This document shows, piece by piece, positions 56,148-64,000 of a DNA stretch of 64,000 nt. The notes beneath the pieces are model-generated. The model had not been told where the DNA came from, searched no databases, and saw only the letters and a program-made list of their open reading frames with translations. Position 1 is the stretch's first letter, and each line of letters opens with the position of its first letter. The position numbers and the translations under genes are program-made. This DNA comes from Prauserella shujinwangii (GTDB taxonomy: Bacteria; Actinomycetota; Actinomycetes; Mycobacteriales; Pseudonocardiaceae). The DNA is taken from NCBI RefSeq assembly GCF_003001955.1, contig NZ_PVNH01000001.1:248001-312000 (forward strand), read 5' to 3'.

Positions 56148-56419
56148 CCTGGGAAATCGTCCCGCCGCCGGGCAGCCGCGGACCGTGGCGCCCGGCGGCG
56201 GCCGTGTGTGCGGCGGGATGCGCGCCCCCGAGGACGCACGGGGCATCTCAGGGCCAACCCTGAATTCCCCCCGGGTCGCCTGGAACGGCGACCGCTGACC
56301 TGACACGATGGAACCCGACACCGGCGTGACACGTTGCCAGTGAGAGCAGGGGAGCGCGGCGTGCCACCCCGATCATCCGGTGGGCAAGCACGTGGATCGT
56401 GAGAAGGCAGGCGGAGGAG

Positions 56420-57283
56420 ATGGCCAACCCTTTCGTGAAGTTCTGGAAGTACCTCATGGCGGCGTTCTCGTCGAAGGTCGATGAGTACGCCGACCCGAAG
56501 GTGCAGATCCAGCAGGCCATCGAGGAGGCGCAGCGCAATCACCAGGCGCTCTCCCAGCAGGCCGCGTCGGTCATCGGCAACCAGCGGCAGCTGGAGATGA
56601 AGCTGAACCGCCAGCTGGGCGAGGTGGAGAAGCTGCAGGCGTCCACCCGGCAGGCGCTCGTCCTCGCCGACGAGGCGAGGTCGAAGGGCGACGAGCAGAA
56701 GGCGACCGAGTTCGAGAACGCCGCCGAGGGGTTCGCCGCGCAGCTGGTGACCGCGGAGCAGAGCATCGAGGACCTCAAGACGCTGCACGACCAGGCGTTG
56801 CAGGCGGCCGAGCAGGCGAAGCAGGCCGTGGAGCGCAACGCCACCATGCTCCAGCAGAAGCTGGCCGAGCGGACCAAGCTGCTCTCGCAGCTGGAGCAGG
56901 CCAAGATGCAGGAGCAGGTGTCGGCCTCGCTCACGCAGATGAGCGAGCTGGCGGCGCCCGGCAACACGCCGTCCCTCGACGAGATCCGCGACAAGATCGA
57001 GAAGCGCTACACCACGGCGCTCGGTTCGGCGGAGCTGGCGCAGAACTCGGTGCAGGGCCGCATGCTGGAGGTGCAGCACTCCACCACCCAGCTCGCCGGG
57101 CACAACCGGCTGGAGCAGATCCGCGCCTCGCTCAAGGGCGACTCGGTCGCCCAGGTCACCGACGGTGCCTCGGCGCAGCAGACCCAGCAGGCCGAGCAGG
57201 CCAAGCCCGCCGCGTCCAATGCGGACATTCAGCGGGAGATCCAGGCCCGCGTGCAAGCCGAGCAGCAGAAGAACCAGGCGTAA
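56420..57283 (+). CDS. pspA: phage-shock protein A / IM30 family protein
   Basis: PspA binds damaged inner membrane and keeps the proton gradient. The 287-residue protein starts [20 protein letters not shown] and is then a long coiled coil rich in Gln, Glu and Ala. The last 40 residues ([20 protein letters not shown]) are a low-complexity tail. It matches the mycobacterial 35-kDa antigen. A strong GGAGGAG site precedes the ATG. Confidence 0.93.
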   Translation: MANPFVKFWKYLMAAFSSKVDEYADPKVQIQQAIEEAQRNHQALSQQAASVIGNQRQLEMKLNRQLGEVEKLQASTRQALVLADEARSKGDEQKATEFENAAEGFAAQLVTAEQSIEDLKTLHDQALQAAEQAKQAVERNATMLQQKLAERTKLLSQLEQAKMQEQVSASLTQMSELAAPGNTPSLDEIRDKIEKRYTTALGSAELAQNSVQGRMLEVQHSTTQLAGHNRLEQIRASLKGDSVAQVTDGASAQQTQQAEQAKPAASNADIQREIQARVQAEQQKNQA

Positions 57284-57311
57284 CGCGACCGCGCCGGTCG
57301 GGAACGGACGG

Positions 57312-58262
57312 ATGATGGGGTCGGGCAGACGAGATTTCAGCGAGTTCAACGCGAAGCTGGAAAAGCACATCGAGCGCCTGCCCGACTACGCGCAGCGCGC
57401 GCAGGAGAAACTGCAGCGCTACTTCCCGCAGAACGGGCAGCAGGGCGGCCCTCGCGCGAGCGGGCGCGGCGGGCCGCCGCAGCAGCGCTCGTCGCGGCTG
57501 CCCCGGCAGATCCCGCAGGTCGACCTTGCGATGGTCGCGGAGGTGCGGGACAAGTGGTCGCGCTGGAACGAGCCGGCCGCCAAGCTGGAGCGCCGCAAGC
57601 GCCGCACCTCGCGCGCGATGACGCTGTGGCTGGTGCTGTCGCTGCTCAGCGTGCTGTTCGCCGTCGCGGGCTACGCGGGGCTGCTCAGCGGCAACGAGGG
57701 TTTCGCGGGCGCGTTCGGCGCGATCACCGCGGCCGTCGTTTTCGGGACGCTGACCGTCCGCTCCGGGCTGAAACTGCGCACGCTCAACCGCACCGAGGTG
57801 CCGGTGAGCACCGCCCCGCCGAAGCTGCCACCACCCGGCTCGGCGGCGCGGGAACCGATGGAGCGGCTGGCGGAGAGCGAGGCGTCGCTGACCGAGCTGC
57901 TGCGCCAGCTCACCGTCCCGGCGCCCGGCGCGCCCGCGGCGGTGCCCGAGGTGTCGGTCGAGGACGCCCGGGCCACCGCCACCGAGGCGGCGGCCACCCT
58001 GCGCGGGCTGGCGGCCCGGATCCAGGCGGTCGAGCGGGCGCGGGACACCGCGAGCGCGGCCGACCGGCCCGCGCTCGAGTCGGCCGTGCACGCCCTGCGT
58101 GAACAGCTCGACGACGGCGTGGAGGGCTACGCCGGGCTGGTGGCCGCGGCGGGCCGCGCCGTGGCGGCGAGCAGCGGCGGGGTGCAGCCCGCGAAGGACT
58201 CGCTCACCGACGCCACCGACCGCCTCGCCGGGCTGGCCCTCGCACTGCGCGAACTGTCCTGA
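57312..58262 (+). CDS. PspM-like membrane partner of PspA
   Basis: The 316-residue protein has a short basic N-terminus with RRDFSEFNAKLEKHIERLPD, two hydrophobic helices (about residues 102-145, TLWLVLSLLSVLFAVAGYAG and FGAITAAVVFGTLTV) and a C-terminal helical domain. Position after pspA and this layout match PspM (mycobacterial Rv2743c), which recruits PspA to the membrane. The start may be the ATG at 57312 or the next one at 57315. Confidence 0.75.
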   Translation: MMGSGRRDFSEFNAKLEKHIERLPDYAQRAQEKLQRYFPQNGQQGGPRASGRGGPPQQRSSRLPRQIPQVDLAMVAEVRDKWSRWNEPAAKLERRKRRTSRAMTLWLVLSLLSVLFAVAGYAGLLSGNEGFAGAFGAITAAVVFGTLTVRSGLKLRTLNRTEVPVSTAPPKLPPPGSAAREPMERLAESEASLTELLRQLTVPAPGAPAAVPEVSVEDARATATEAAATLRGLAARIQAVERARDTASAADRPALESAVHALREQLDDGVEGYAGLVAAAGRAVAASSGGVQPAKDSLTDATDRLAGLALALRELS

Positions 58263-58382
58263 CCCGCTCCCGGCTGACGCGCGAGTGCTGCGTCCAGGAC
58301 CGCGAGTGCCCCGCTCGATGCGGCGAGCTCCCTGTTCCCGCAGCGGGACTTCGCGGATCGGAGCGGCGGACTCGCGGGCTGT

Positions 58383-59435
58383 TCAGCGGTGGGCTGCCGC
58401 GGCGCGGGCCACCCGGCGCACCAGGCCCGGGCCGTGCAGGGCGAGACCGGTGTAGAGCTGCACGAGGCTCGCGCCCGCGTCGAGCATCCGCGTCACGTCG
58501 TCCGGGCCGAGGATGCCGCCGACCCCGATCACCGGCAGCCGGTCGCCTGCCTCCTCGCTGACGAACCGCACCACGTCACACGCCCGCGCCGCCAGCGGCC
58601 GCCCGGACAGACCGCCCGGCTCGCGCGCCAGGCGGGCCTCGGCGTCCGCCACGCCGTCGCGGCTCAGCGTCGTGTTGGTGGCGATGAGGCCCGCGACGTC
58701 GTGCTCGACGCACACCTCCAGCAGCTCGGCCAGCGCCTCGTCGGACAGGTCGGGCGCCACCTTCACCAGCAGCGGCGTGGGCTCGCGTCCGGCCCGCTCC
58801 GCCAGCGACACCGCCGTGCCGCGCAGCTCGGTGAGCAGCTCCGCGAGTGCGGCGCGGTCCTGCAGCGAGCGCAGGCCTGCCGTGTTCGGCGAGCTGACGT
58901 TGATGGCCACGTAGTCGGCGAACCGGTCGAGCGCCCGCAGCGAGTAGCAGTAGTCGGACACCGCGTCCTCCAGCGCGGCGGCCTTCGACTTGCCGATGCT
59001 GATCCCGAGCGGCACTCCGGGCGGGCCGCCCGCGGCGAGGCGGGCCGCCAGCGCGTCGGCTCCCGCGTTGTTGAACCCCATCCGGTTGATCACCGCGTCG
59101 CTGCCGGGCAGGACGAACAGCCGCGGCTTCGGGTTGCCCGGCTGCGGCAGCCGGGTCACGGTGCCCACCTCGACGAACCCGAAACCCAGCGCGGGCCAGG
59201 CCCGCAGGGCGCGCCCGTCCTTGTCCATGCCCGCCGCCAGACCGACGCGGCCGGGAAACCGGACCCCGAACACGGTCACGGGGTCGGGCACCGCGTAGCG
59301 GCGGCGCAGCGCGGCCAGGGCGGGCGGCGCGGCCGAGAGCCGTTCCAGCGCCCGGACCGTGCGCTCGTGCACCACCTCAGGGTCGTTTTTGCCCGCGCGG
59401 TACAGCGCCGGGCGGACGATCTTGTCGAACAGCAC
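58383..59435 (-). CDS. pyrD: dihydroorotate dehydrogenase (quinone), class 2
   Basis: PyrD oxidises dihydroorotate to orotate in pyrimidine synthesis and passes electrons to quinone. The 350-residue TIM-barrel flavoprotein has [20 protein letters not shown] near the N-terminus, [26 protein letters not shown] and [17 protein letters not shown] chose the GTG at 59435 ([15 protein letters not shown]); ATG at 59453 or GTG at 59462 would add six or nine residues. Length fits class 2. Confidence 0.92.
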   Translation of the reverse strand: MLFDKIVRPALYRAGKNDPEVVHERTVRALERLSAAPPALAALRRRYAVPDPVTVFGVRFPGRVGLAAGMDKDGRALRAWPALGFGFVEVGTVTRLPQPGNPKPRLFVLPGSDAVINRMGFNNAGADALAARLAAGGPPGVPLGISIGKSKAAALEDAVSDYCYSLRALDRFADYVAINVSSPNTAGLRSLQDRAALAELLTELRGTAVSLAERAGREPTPLLVKVAPDLSDEALAELLEVCVEHDVAGLIATNTTLSRDGVADAEARLAREPGGLSGRPLAARACDVVRFVSEEAGDRLPVIGVGGILGPDDVTRMLDAGASLVQLYTGLALHGPGLVRRVARAAAAHR

Positions 59436-59463
59436 GGCACCATGCTGCCGCATGCTCCGCACG

Positions 59464-60030
59464 TCACCGCACGGGGCGGGCCCTCCACTCGTCTTCGAGC
59501 ATCGCGAACACCAGCTCGTCGGTCCACTCGCCCTTGACGATCTCGTTCTGCCGCAGGTGCGCCTCCTGTCGCATGCCCAGCCGCCGCAGCACCGCGGCCG
59601 AGCGCGTGTTGCGGCCGTCGCACCGGCCGACGATGCGGCGCAGCCCTAGCCCTTCGAAGCCCATCCGGAGCAGCTCCACGGCCGCCTCGGAGGCGAAGCC
59701 GTTGCCGTGGTGGTCGGGGTGGAACACGAAGCCGATCTCGCCCTGCCGGTGCCGCTCGCTGACCCACTCGAGGTGGACGTCGCCGATCAGCTCGCCCGTG
59801 TCGGCGCGCTCGACCGCGAGCCCGAGCACGTCGCCGCCCTTTTCGAAGGCACCGCAGCGCATCCGCTTCGCCAGTGCCGTCGCCGTCTCCTCCCGCGAGC
59901 GGGGATCCCAGTAGAGGTAGCGCGTGACGTCGGGCCGGGACTGCAGGGCGTGCAGCGCGTCCAGGTCGTCGGGGCGGAAGGGGCGCAGGAGCAGCCGATC
60001 GGTGCCGATCGGGAACCGGGGGCGGTACAT
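59464..60030 (-). CDS. GNAT N-acetyltransferase (RimJ/RimL type)
   Basis: The 188-residue protein begins with the family's [20 protein letters not shown] and continues [20 protein letters not shown] (acetyl-CoA loop) and [20 protein letters not shown]. RimJ/RimL-type enzymes acetylate protein N-termini or small molecules; the target here is unknown. It follows pyrD on the minus strand, just upstream of it. Confidence 0.85.
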   Translation of the reverse strand: MYRPRFPIGTDRLLLRPFRPDDLDALHALQSRPDVTRYLYWDPRSREETATALAKRMRCGAFEKGGDVLGLAVERADTGELIGDVHLEWVSERHRQGEIGFVFHPDHHGNGFASEAAVELLRMGFEGLGLRRIVGRCDGRNTRSAAVLRRLGMRQEAHLRQNEIVKGEWTDELVFAMLEDEWRARPVR

Positions 60031-60345
60031 GAGCCGACCTTAGGGGTCCGCCCGTTCGTCCCGGACGGGGTCCGGCCTGCGGTGACCGGGGCCGGACGAG
60101 GAAGACCCCCGACGCGGCTCCCGGCCGTCGTCAGCCGGCCGGGCCCGGGTCGGACTGGTTCCCGGGAGCGTCGGGGGTCCGGTGACTGCCTGGTATTCGC
60201 CGGCAGACACACGTGTCACAGGTGGCCGAAGCCGTGCCCTGTGCGGCGAGTCCAGATACACGTGCCGTCCGTCAGCGGACAGCCACCTCACGAGTCCTGT
60301 CGTTCTTCAACGTCGGACCACCTCCCTTCTCGTGTACCGGAAACG
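60031..60345. other. 315-bp gap holding a large terminator hairpin
   Basis: No convincing gene is present. A hairpin between 60104 and 60179 pairs GACCCCCGACGC with GCGTCGGGGGTC and an inner CTCCCGG/CCGGGAG pair; it could stop transcripts from add. On the minus strand a frame after GGGAGG reads TTGAAGAACGACAGGACTCG, a 12-codon peptide, then a GTG frame of 83 residues that runs into the hairpin. I do not call either. Confidence 0.5.
60104..60179. terminator. long-stem hairpin downstream of add
   Basis: GACCCCCGACGC at 60104-60115 pairs exactly with GCGTCGGGGGTC at 60168-60179, with further pairing inside. It is well placed to end the minus-strand transcript of add. Confidence 0.6.
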
Positions 60346-61401
60346 CTAGGCGAGTGGTTCCGGCCTCGGCAACCGGATTTGCGCGGCGGTGACCCGGTCG
60401 ATCTCGGCGAGGAGCGCCGTTCTGCGGGGTTCCGGCAGGAACGACGCGCGGACGGAGGCCCGCGCCAGGTCGGCGATCTCGGCGGGGGTGAGGCCGAGCG
60501 CCGAGGCCACCGCGAGGTACTCGCCGTCGAGGGTGGCACCGAACATCGGCGGATCGTCGGTGTTGAGCGTCACCGGCACGCCGTGGTCGAGGAGCCTGCG
60601 CACGGGGTGTGCCCCGATCGACGCGACCTGCCGGGTGCGCACGTTGGACGTCGGGCAGACCTCCAGCGCGATGTCGCGCTCGCGCAGGTACTCCAGCAGC
60701 CGGGGGTCGGTCGCGCTGCCGATGCCGTGCCCGACGCGGTCCGCGCCGAGATCGTGGACGGCGGACCAGACGGTGGCCGGGCCGGTGGTCTCGCCCGCGT
60801 GCGGCACGCTGCGCAGGCCTGCCTCCCTGGCGGCGGTGAAGAACGGGGCGAACTGGGCGCGGCCCACGCCCACCTCCGGCCCGCCGAGGCCGAACGACAC
60901 CAGCCCCTCCGGGCGCTCACGCAGGGCGAACACGAGCGTCTCCCGGCCCGCCTTGGTGCCCTTCTCCCCGGGGATGTCGAAGCACCACGCCAGTTCCACA
61001 CCGTGCTCGGCGGCGGCCTCGGCGCGGCCGCTGGCCAGCCCGCTGAGCAGCTCGTCCCCGGGCATGCCGTCGAGCAGGTGGTTGTACGGGGTGACGGTGA
61101 CCTCCGCGTAGCGGCAGTTCTGCCGGGCCAGGTCCGCGGCGAGCCCGACCACCAGCTCATGGATGTCGGCGCGGTCCCGCAGGAGGGACTGCACGGCCCA
61201 GTAGACGGTGAGGAAATGGTCGAAGTCGCGGAAGGTGAACCACCGCGCCAGCTCGGCGGGATCGGTGGGGACACCGGACCCGGGGTGGCGGCGGGCGAGC
61301 GCCGCCACCGTGCCCGGCCGGGCGGAGCCGACCAGGTGGACGTGCAACTCGACCTTGGGCAGGGCGGCGACGAGGGCGCGCAGGGACGCGGGAACGGGCA
61401 T
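60346..61401 (-). CDS. add: adenosine deaminase
   Basis: Adenosine deaminase converts adenosine to inosine in purine salvage. The 351-residue protein has the zinc motif ELHVHLVGS with H20 and H22, the catalytic Glu in VPHAGETTG, the His of RVGHGIGSA and the second metal site TLNTDDPPMF. Length and motif order are standard. It is the last member of the minus-strand parA-nei2-add series, about 130 bp after nei2. Confidence 0.93.
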   Translation of the reverse strand: MPVPASLRALVAALPKVELHVHLVGSARPGTVAALARRHPGSGVPTDPAELARWFTFRDFDHFLTVYWAVQSLLRDRADIHELVVGLAADLARQNCRYAEVTVTPYNHLLDGMPGDELLSGLASGRAEAAAEHGVELAWCFDIPGEKGTKAGRETLVFALRERPEGLVSFGLGGPEVGVGRAQFAPFFTAAREAGLRSVPHAGETTGPATVWSAVHDLGADRVGHGIGSATDPRLLEYLRERDIALEVCPTSNVRTRQVASIGAHPVRRLLDHGVPVTLNTDDPPMFGATLDGEYLAVASALGLTPAEIADLARASVRASFLPEPRRTALLAEIDRVTAAQIRLPRPEPLA

Positions 61402-61530
61402 GGGGAACTCCCTGGGAACGAGGTGGACGGCGTGCCGTTGCGGAAGGCGCGCGGCGATCAGGGAGCGAGATCGCCGCGCTCGCGGTCGCTGCCGTACAGC
61501 GGCAGCTTGTACGCCGTCACGGCCCGCAGT

Positions 61531-62334
61531 CTAGCGGGCCGGTGCCGGTCCCGGCTGGCACGCGGGACAGAACCAGGTCGGCCTGCCCTCGCGCCCGGCG
61601 CCCTGCGTGGCCACGCGGACCCGCCCGCCGCAGCGGAAGCAGCCCTGCCTGGTGCGCTCGTACACCCAGTTCCGCCTGCCCCTGGCGAGCTCGCCGGTGG
61701 TGCTCTGCTCGGGCCGCCAGGCGTTGGCCAGCAACAGCCTGCGGGCCAGTGCCACCACTCGTTCGGCGTCCACTTCGGACACCGGGGTCCACGGGGTGAC
61801 CCCGAGCAGGAAACACGCCTCGGTCTTGTACAGGTTGCCGACTCCCGCCATGACCCGCTGGTCGAGCAGCGCGAGTCCGAGCTCGCGCCCGGGGTCGGCG
61901 GCCAGTGCCGCCGCCGCCCGCCGCGCGTGCTCGTCCGTCCACTCCGGATCGAGCAGGTCCGGGCCGAGGTGCCCGACGAGCCGCGACTCGTCCGGTGTGC
62001 GGAGCAGCTCCAGGTCGTGCACGCGGAACCCGACCACGTTCGCCTCGGCGTTGTCCAGGATCACGCGGGCGTGGTGACCGGGCGCGGTCCACCGCGCGCC
62101 GGGCCGGAACACCCGCCACGACCCGTCCATGCGCAGGTGGCTGTGCAGGCTCAGCTCCCCGGAGAACCGCACGAACAGGTGCTTGCCGACCGTGCGGACG
62201 TCCGTGACCGTGCGCCCGGCGAGGTCCACCGTCGCCAGCGCCGGGTGCCGGAAGTCGGTGCGCACGAGCGTCGTTCCGGCCAGTGCCGCACCGAGGGTCC
62301 GGCCGGTGCGGAAGACGGTGTCGCCCTCGGGCAC
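61531..62334 (-). CDS. nei2: endonuclease VIII-type DNA glycosylase Nei2
   Basis: Nei removes oxidised pyrimidines from DNA and cuts the abasic site. The 267-residue protein keeps the catalytic N-terminus MPEGDTV (Pro2, Glu3), GKHLFVRFSG with the conserved lysine, the H2TH-type region LLDQRVMAGVGNLYKTEACF and a zinc finger with GCFRCGG and WFCPACQ. It starts three bases after the ParA stop, so the two are co-transcribed. Confidence 0.9.
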   Translation of the reverse strand: MPEGDTVFRTGRTLGAALAGTTLVRTDFRHPALATVDLAGRTVTDVRTVGKHLFVRFSGELSLHSHLRMDGSWRVFRPGARWTAPGHHARVILDNAEANVVGFRVHDLELLRTPDESRLVGHLGPDLLDPEWTDEHARRAAAALAADPGRELGLALLDQRVMAGVGNLYKTEACFLLGVTPWTPVSEVDAERVVALARRLLLANAWRPEQSTTGELARGRRNWVYERTRQGCFRCGGRVRVATQGAGREGRPTWFCPACQPGPAPAR

Positions 62335-62337
62335 CGG

Positions 62338-63252
62338 TCAGCCGATCTCGCGCTCGGCGAACTCCCGGATCGCGGGGAACTCCGACGTGGTCTCGGCCTC
62401 GCCCACCTCGCCCGCCCCGCCTGTCCCGGGATGCTCGTCGGGCTCGTCGTCCGCCAGCCGGTGCCTGCCTGCCCTGCTGGACCGCAGGATCTTCGCGAGC
62501 ACCATGTTGAACGTGAGCGCGATCTCCTGGGCGCCGGGGGAGTGCCACTCGTGGATCGGCGTGCAGGCGCCCTGGGCCTGCTGCACCGCCAGCCGGTCGG
62601 GGATGGCCGTCGGCATGACGAGCCTGCCGAACGACTCGCGCAGCTCCGCGATCCGGTACTGGTGCTCGTAGGAGCGCACCCGCAGGCGGTTCACCAGCAC
62701 GCCGACCGGCCGCAGCCTCGGGTTGTGCTCGGCGCGGATCGCCTCGATGGCCTCCAGCGCGCGCTCGGCGCCGGCCACGGCGTACATCGTCGGCTCGGTG
62801 ACCAGCAGGGCGCTGTCGGCGGCGATGAGCGCCGAGCGGGTGAGCCTGCCCAGCGAAGGGGGGCAGTCCAGGATCGCGATCTCGTACGGCTCACCGCGCG
62901 GCGATCCGCGCAGCTCGTCGAGCGCGCGGGCGAGGTTGTCCATGCGCTTGCTGTCCGGGCCCGGCTCGTTCAGCAGCTCCAGCTCCTCGGAGCCGACGAG
63001 CACGTCGAGCCGGTCGCTCCACGCGCTTGGCGCGATCGCCTGGTCCAGCACGGCCAGGCGCGGCGTCTCCAGCACCTCCGCGAGCGTCGCGTCGGTCAGC
63101 GGCGGGTCGAGCGAGGCGGTGGCGTTGCCCTGCGGGTCGAGGTCGCCCACGAGCGTGCGGGCGCCCCTGCGCAGCGCGGCGGAGGCGATACCGAGCGCAA
63201 CCGTCGTCTTGCCGACGCCTCCCTTGAGGCTGAGTACGGCGACCGTGTGCAC
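62338..63252 (-). CDS. ParA/MinD-family ATPase
   Basis: The 304-residue protein has the deviant Walker A KGGVGKTT at residues 10-17, DLDPQGNATASL and the IAILDCPPSLG segment of ParA-type ATPases. No ParB is next to it. Such orphan ParA proteins position cellular cargo or partition low-copy elements. The GTG at 63252 was chosen (VHTVAVLSLKGG). The C-terminal 50 residues are acidic and probably flexible. Confidence 0.88.
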   Translation of the reverse strand: MHTVAVLSLKGGVGKTTVALGIASAALRRGARTLVGDLDPQGNATASLDPPLTDATLAEVLETPRLAVLDQAIAPSAWSDRLDVLVGSEELELLNEPGPDSKRMDNLARALDELRGSPRGEPYEIAILDCPPSLGRLTRSALIAADSALLVTEPTMYAVAGAERALEAIEAIRAEHNPRLRPVGVLVNRLRVRSYEHQYRIAELRESFGRLVMPTAIPDRLAVQQAQGACTPIHEWHSPGAQEIALTFNMVLAKILRSSRAGRHRLADDEPDEHPGTGGAGEVGEAETTSEFPAIREFAEREIG

Positions 63253-63322
63253 CCCCCGAGCGTAGCCGGTGCCGCGCGGTCGAGGTGAGAACCCGCACCC
63301 GGCCCAACTAGGGTTACGCCCC

Positions 63323-64000
63323 ATGCGAGCGGAGACATCGACCGGCCACGGATCGGCGGTCGTGCGGCGGGTGCTGGAGGCCGAGCTGCGGGACGCGCGA
63401 GCCAGGAGCGGCGACCGGCCGAGGGTGGTCGACGTCGGCGGCGGCAGCGGCGTCTGGGCGGTGCCGTTCGCCTCCGAAGGATGCCTGGTCACGGTGGTGG
63501 AGCCGAACCCGAACGCACTCGCCACGCTCGAGCGGAGGGCGAAGGAGGAGGGCGTCTCCGGCCGGATCACCGTCGTCGCCGACGACGCCGACGCGCTCGG
63601 CGAGCACGTCGCGCCGGGCTCCGCCGACCTGGTGCTGGCGCACGGGCTGCTGGAGATCGTCGACGACCCGGCCGCCGCCGCGGCGGCGCTGGCGCGGGCG
63701 GTGGCGCCCGGTGGCGCGGTGTCGGTGCTGGTGGCCAACCGGCACGCCGCGGCGCTGCACCGCGCGCTGGCGGGGCGGCTCGGCGAGGCCCACCGGCTGC
63801 TCACCGGCGCCCACGGCGTGCTGACCGAGGACGGCGAGACGCTGCTGCGCCGGTTCGACACCCCGGGGCTGGAGGCGCTGCTGTCGGCGGCGGGCCTGGA
63901 GATCGCGCTGCTGCAGGGCGACGGCGTGGTGGCCGACGCGCTGCACGGCACGGCGCTGGGCACGGACGCCTCCGGTTCGGGGGAGCAGGACCTCGCCGAC
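63323..64000 (+). CDS. class I SAM-dependent methyltransferase (cut by window end)
   Basis: An ATG at 63323, divergent from the ParA gene, opens a frame that runs to the window edge (226 codons). SAM-binding motif I is VVDVGGGSGVWAVPFA, with VTVVEPNPNALATLERRA next and LVLAHGLLEIVDD after it. Motif II lies in RAVAPGGAVSVLVANR. The substrate is unknown and the C-terminus is missing. Confidence 0.8.
   Translation, partial: MRAETSTGHGSAVVRRVLEAELRDARARSGDRPRVVDVGGGSGVWAVPFASEGCLVTVVEPNPNALATLERRAKEEGVSGRITVVADDADALGEHVAPGSADLVLAHGLLEIVDDPAAAAAALARAVAPGGAVSVLVANRHAAALHRALAGRLGEAHRLLTGAHGVLTEDGETLLRRFDTPGLEALLSAAGLEIALLQGDGVVADALHGTALGTDASGSGEQDLAD

Noticed and set aside
60040-60291. 83-residue minus-strand ORF after add
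   Set aside because: Its second half is the terminator hairpin at 60104-60179, and no family is recognisable. It is mentioned in the gap entry but not called.
59707-63288. 1193-residue plus-strand ORF
   Set aside because: It is the antisense shadow of the GNAT, add, nei2 and parA genes, all of which have clear motifs on the minus strand.

Overview
The window is high-GC actinobacterial DNA, most likely from a member of the Pseudonocardiaceae (Amycolatopsis-like). The evidence is codon use, frequent GTG starts, dense ATGA/GTGA start-stop overlaps, and a gene order that matches the mycobacterial dapA-rnj ... ftsK-argA-pgsA-clgR-pspA block. Here the two halves of that block (113-2832 and 42987-58262) are pushed about 40 kb apart by accessory DNA.

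Layout. 113-3825: dapA, ribonuclease J and an EamA exporter. 3902-37133: a CRISPR-rich region with one complete type I-E cas operon (cas3-cse1-cse2-cas7-cas5-cas6e-cas1-cas2, 10001-18904) and seven separate CRISPR arrays. The arrays have 4, 4, 22, 15, 21, 8 and 9 repeats, all read on the + strand, and each has a 51-bp leader ending in (A/G)AAGT. Between the arrays lie cutA, a CYTH-domain protein, an XRE regulator facing a string of tiny coupled ORFs, an ArsR/SRPBCC/MFS operon with a frameshifted middle gene, two unrecognised proteins, and a pterin/pyrimidine-type biosynthetic cluster (27260-36516).

The 27260-36516 cluster holds a GTP cyclohydrolase II homologue with the key tyrosine replaced by histidine, a creatininase-family protein and a RibD C-terminal reductase, the three activities that open archaeal riboflavin-type pathways (ArfA/ArfB/ArfC). 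It also has a divergent 6-pyruvoyl-tetrahydropterin-synthase-like protein, a glycosyltransferase, a methyltransferase, a dehydrogenase and several membrane proteins. A modified pyrimidine or pterin attached to a lipid or sugar is a reasonable guess for the product.

37216-42040: a decayed MFS gene facing an intact TetR regulator and its operator, a complete IS21-family element with a 6-bp target duplication, and about 0.9 kb with no convincing gene. 42041-50725: acyltransferase, FtsK, a secreted phospholipase A2, and a five-gene operon for a thiazole/oxazole-modified peptide (MerR, cyclodehydratase C protein, poly-Cys membrane protein, YcaO, SagB-type oxidase), then argA. The poly-Cys protein carries nine cysteines (Cys25, Cys27-34) in front of predicted membrane helices. 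It looks like a streptolysin-S-like core peptide fused to a membrane domain, and it is the best candidate here for an undescribed system. 50896-64000: acyltransferase-3/SGNH, rimO, pgsA, cinA, clgR, pspA, a PspM-like protein, pyrD, a GNAT, add, nei2, a ParA-like ATPase and a truncated methyltransferase.

I saw no tRNA or rRNA gene and no prophage.
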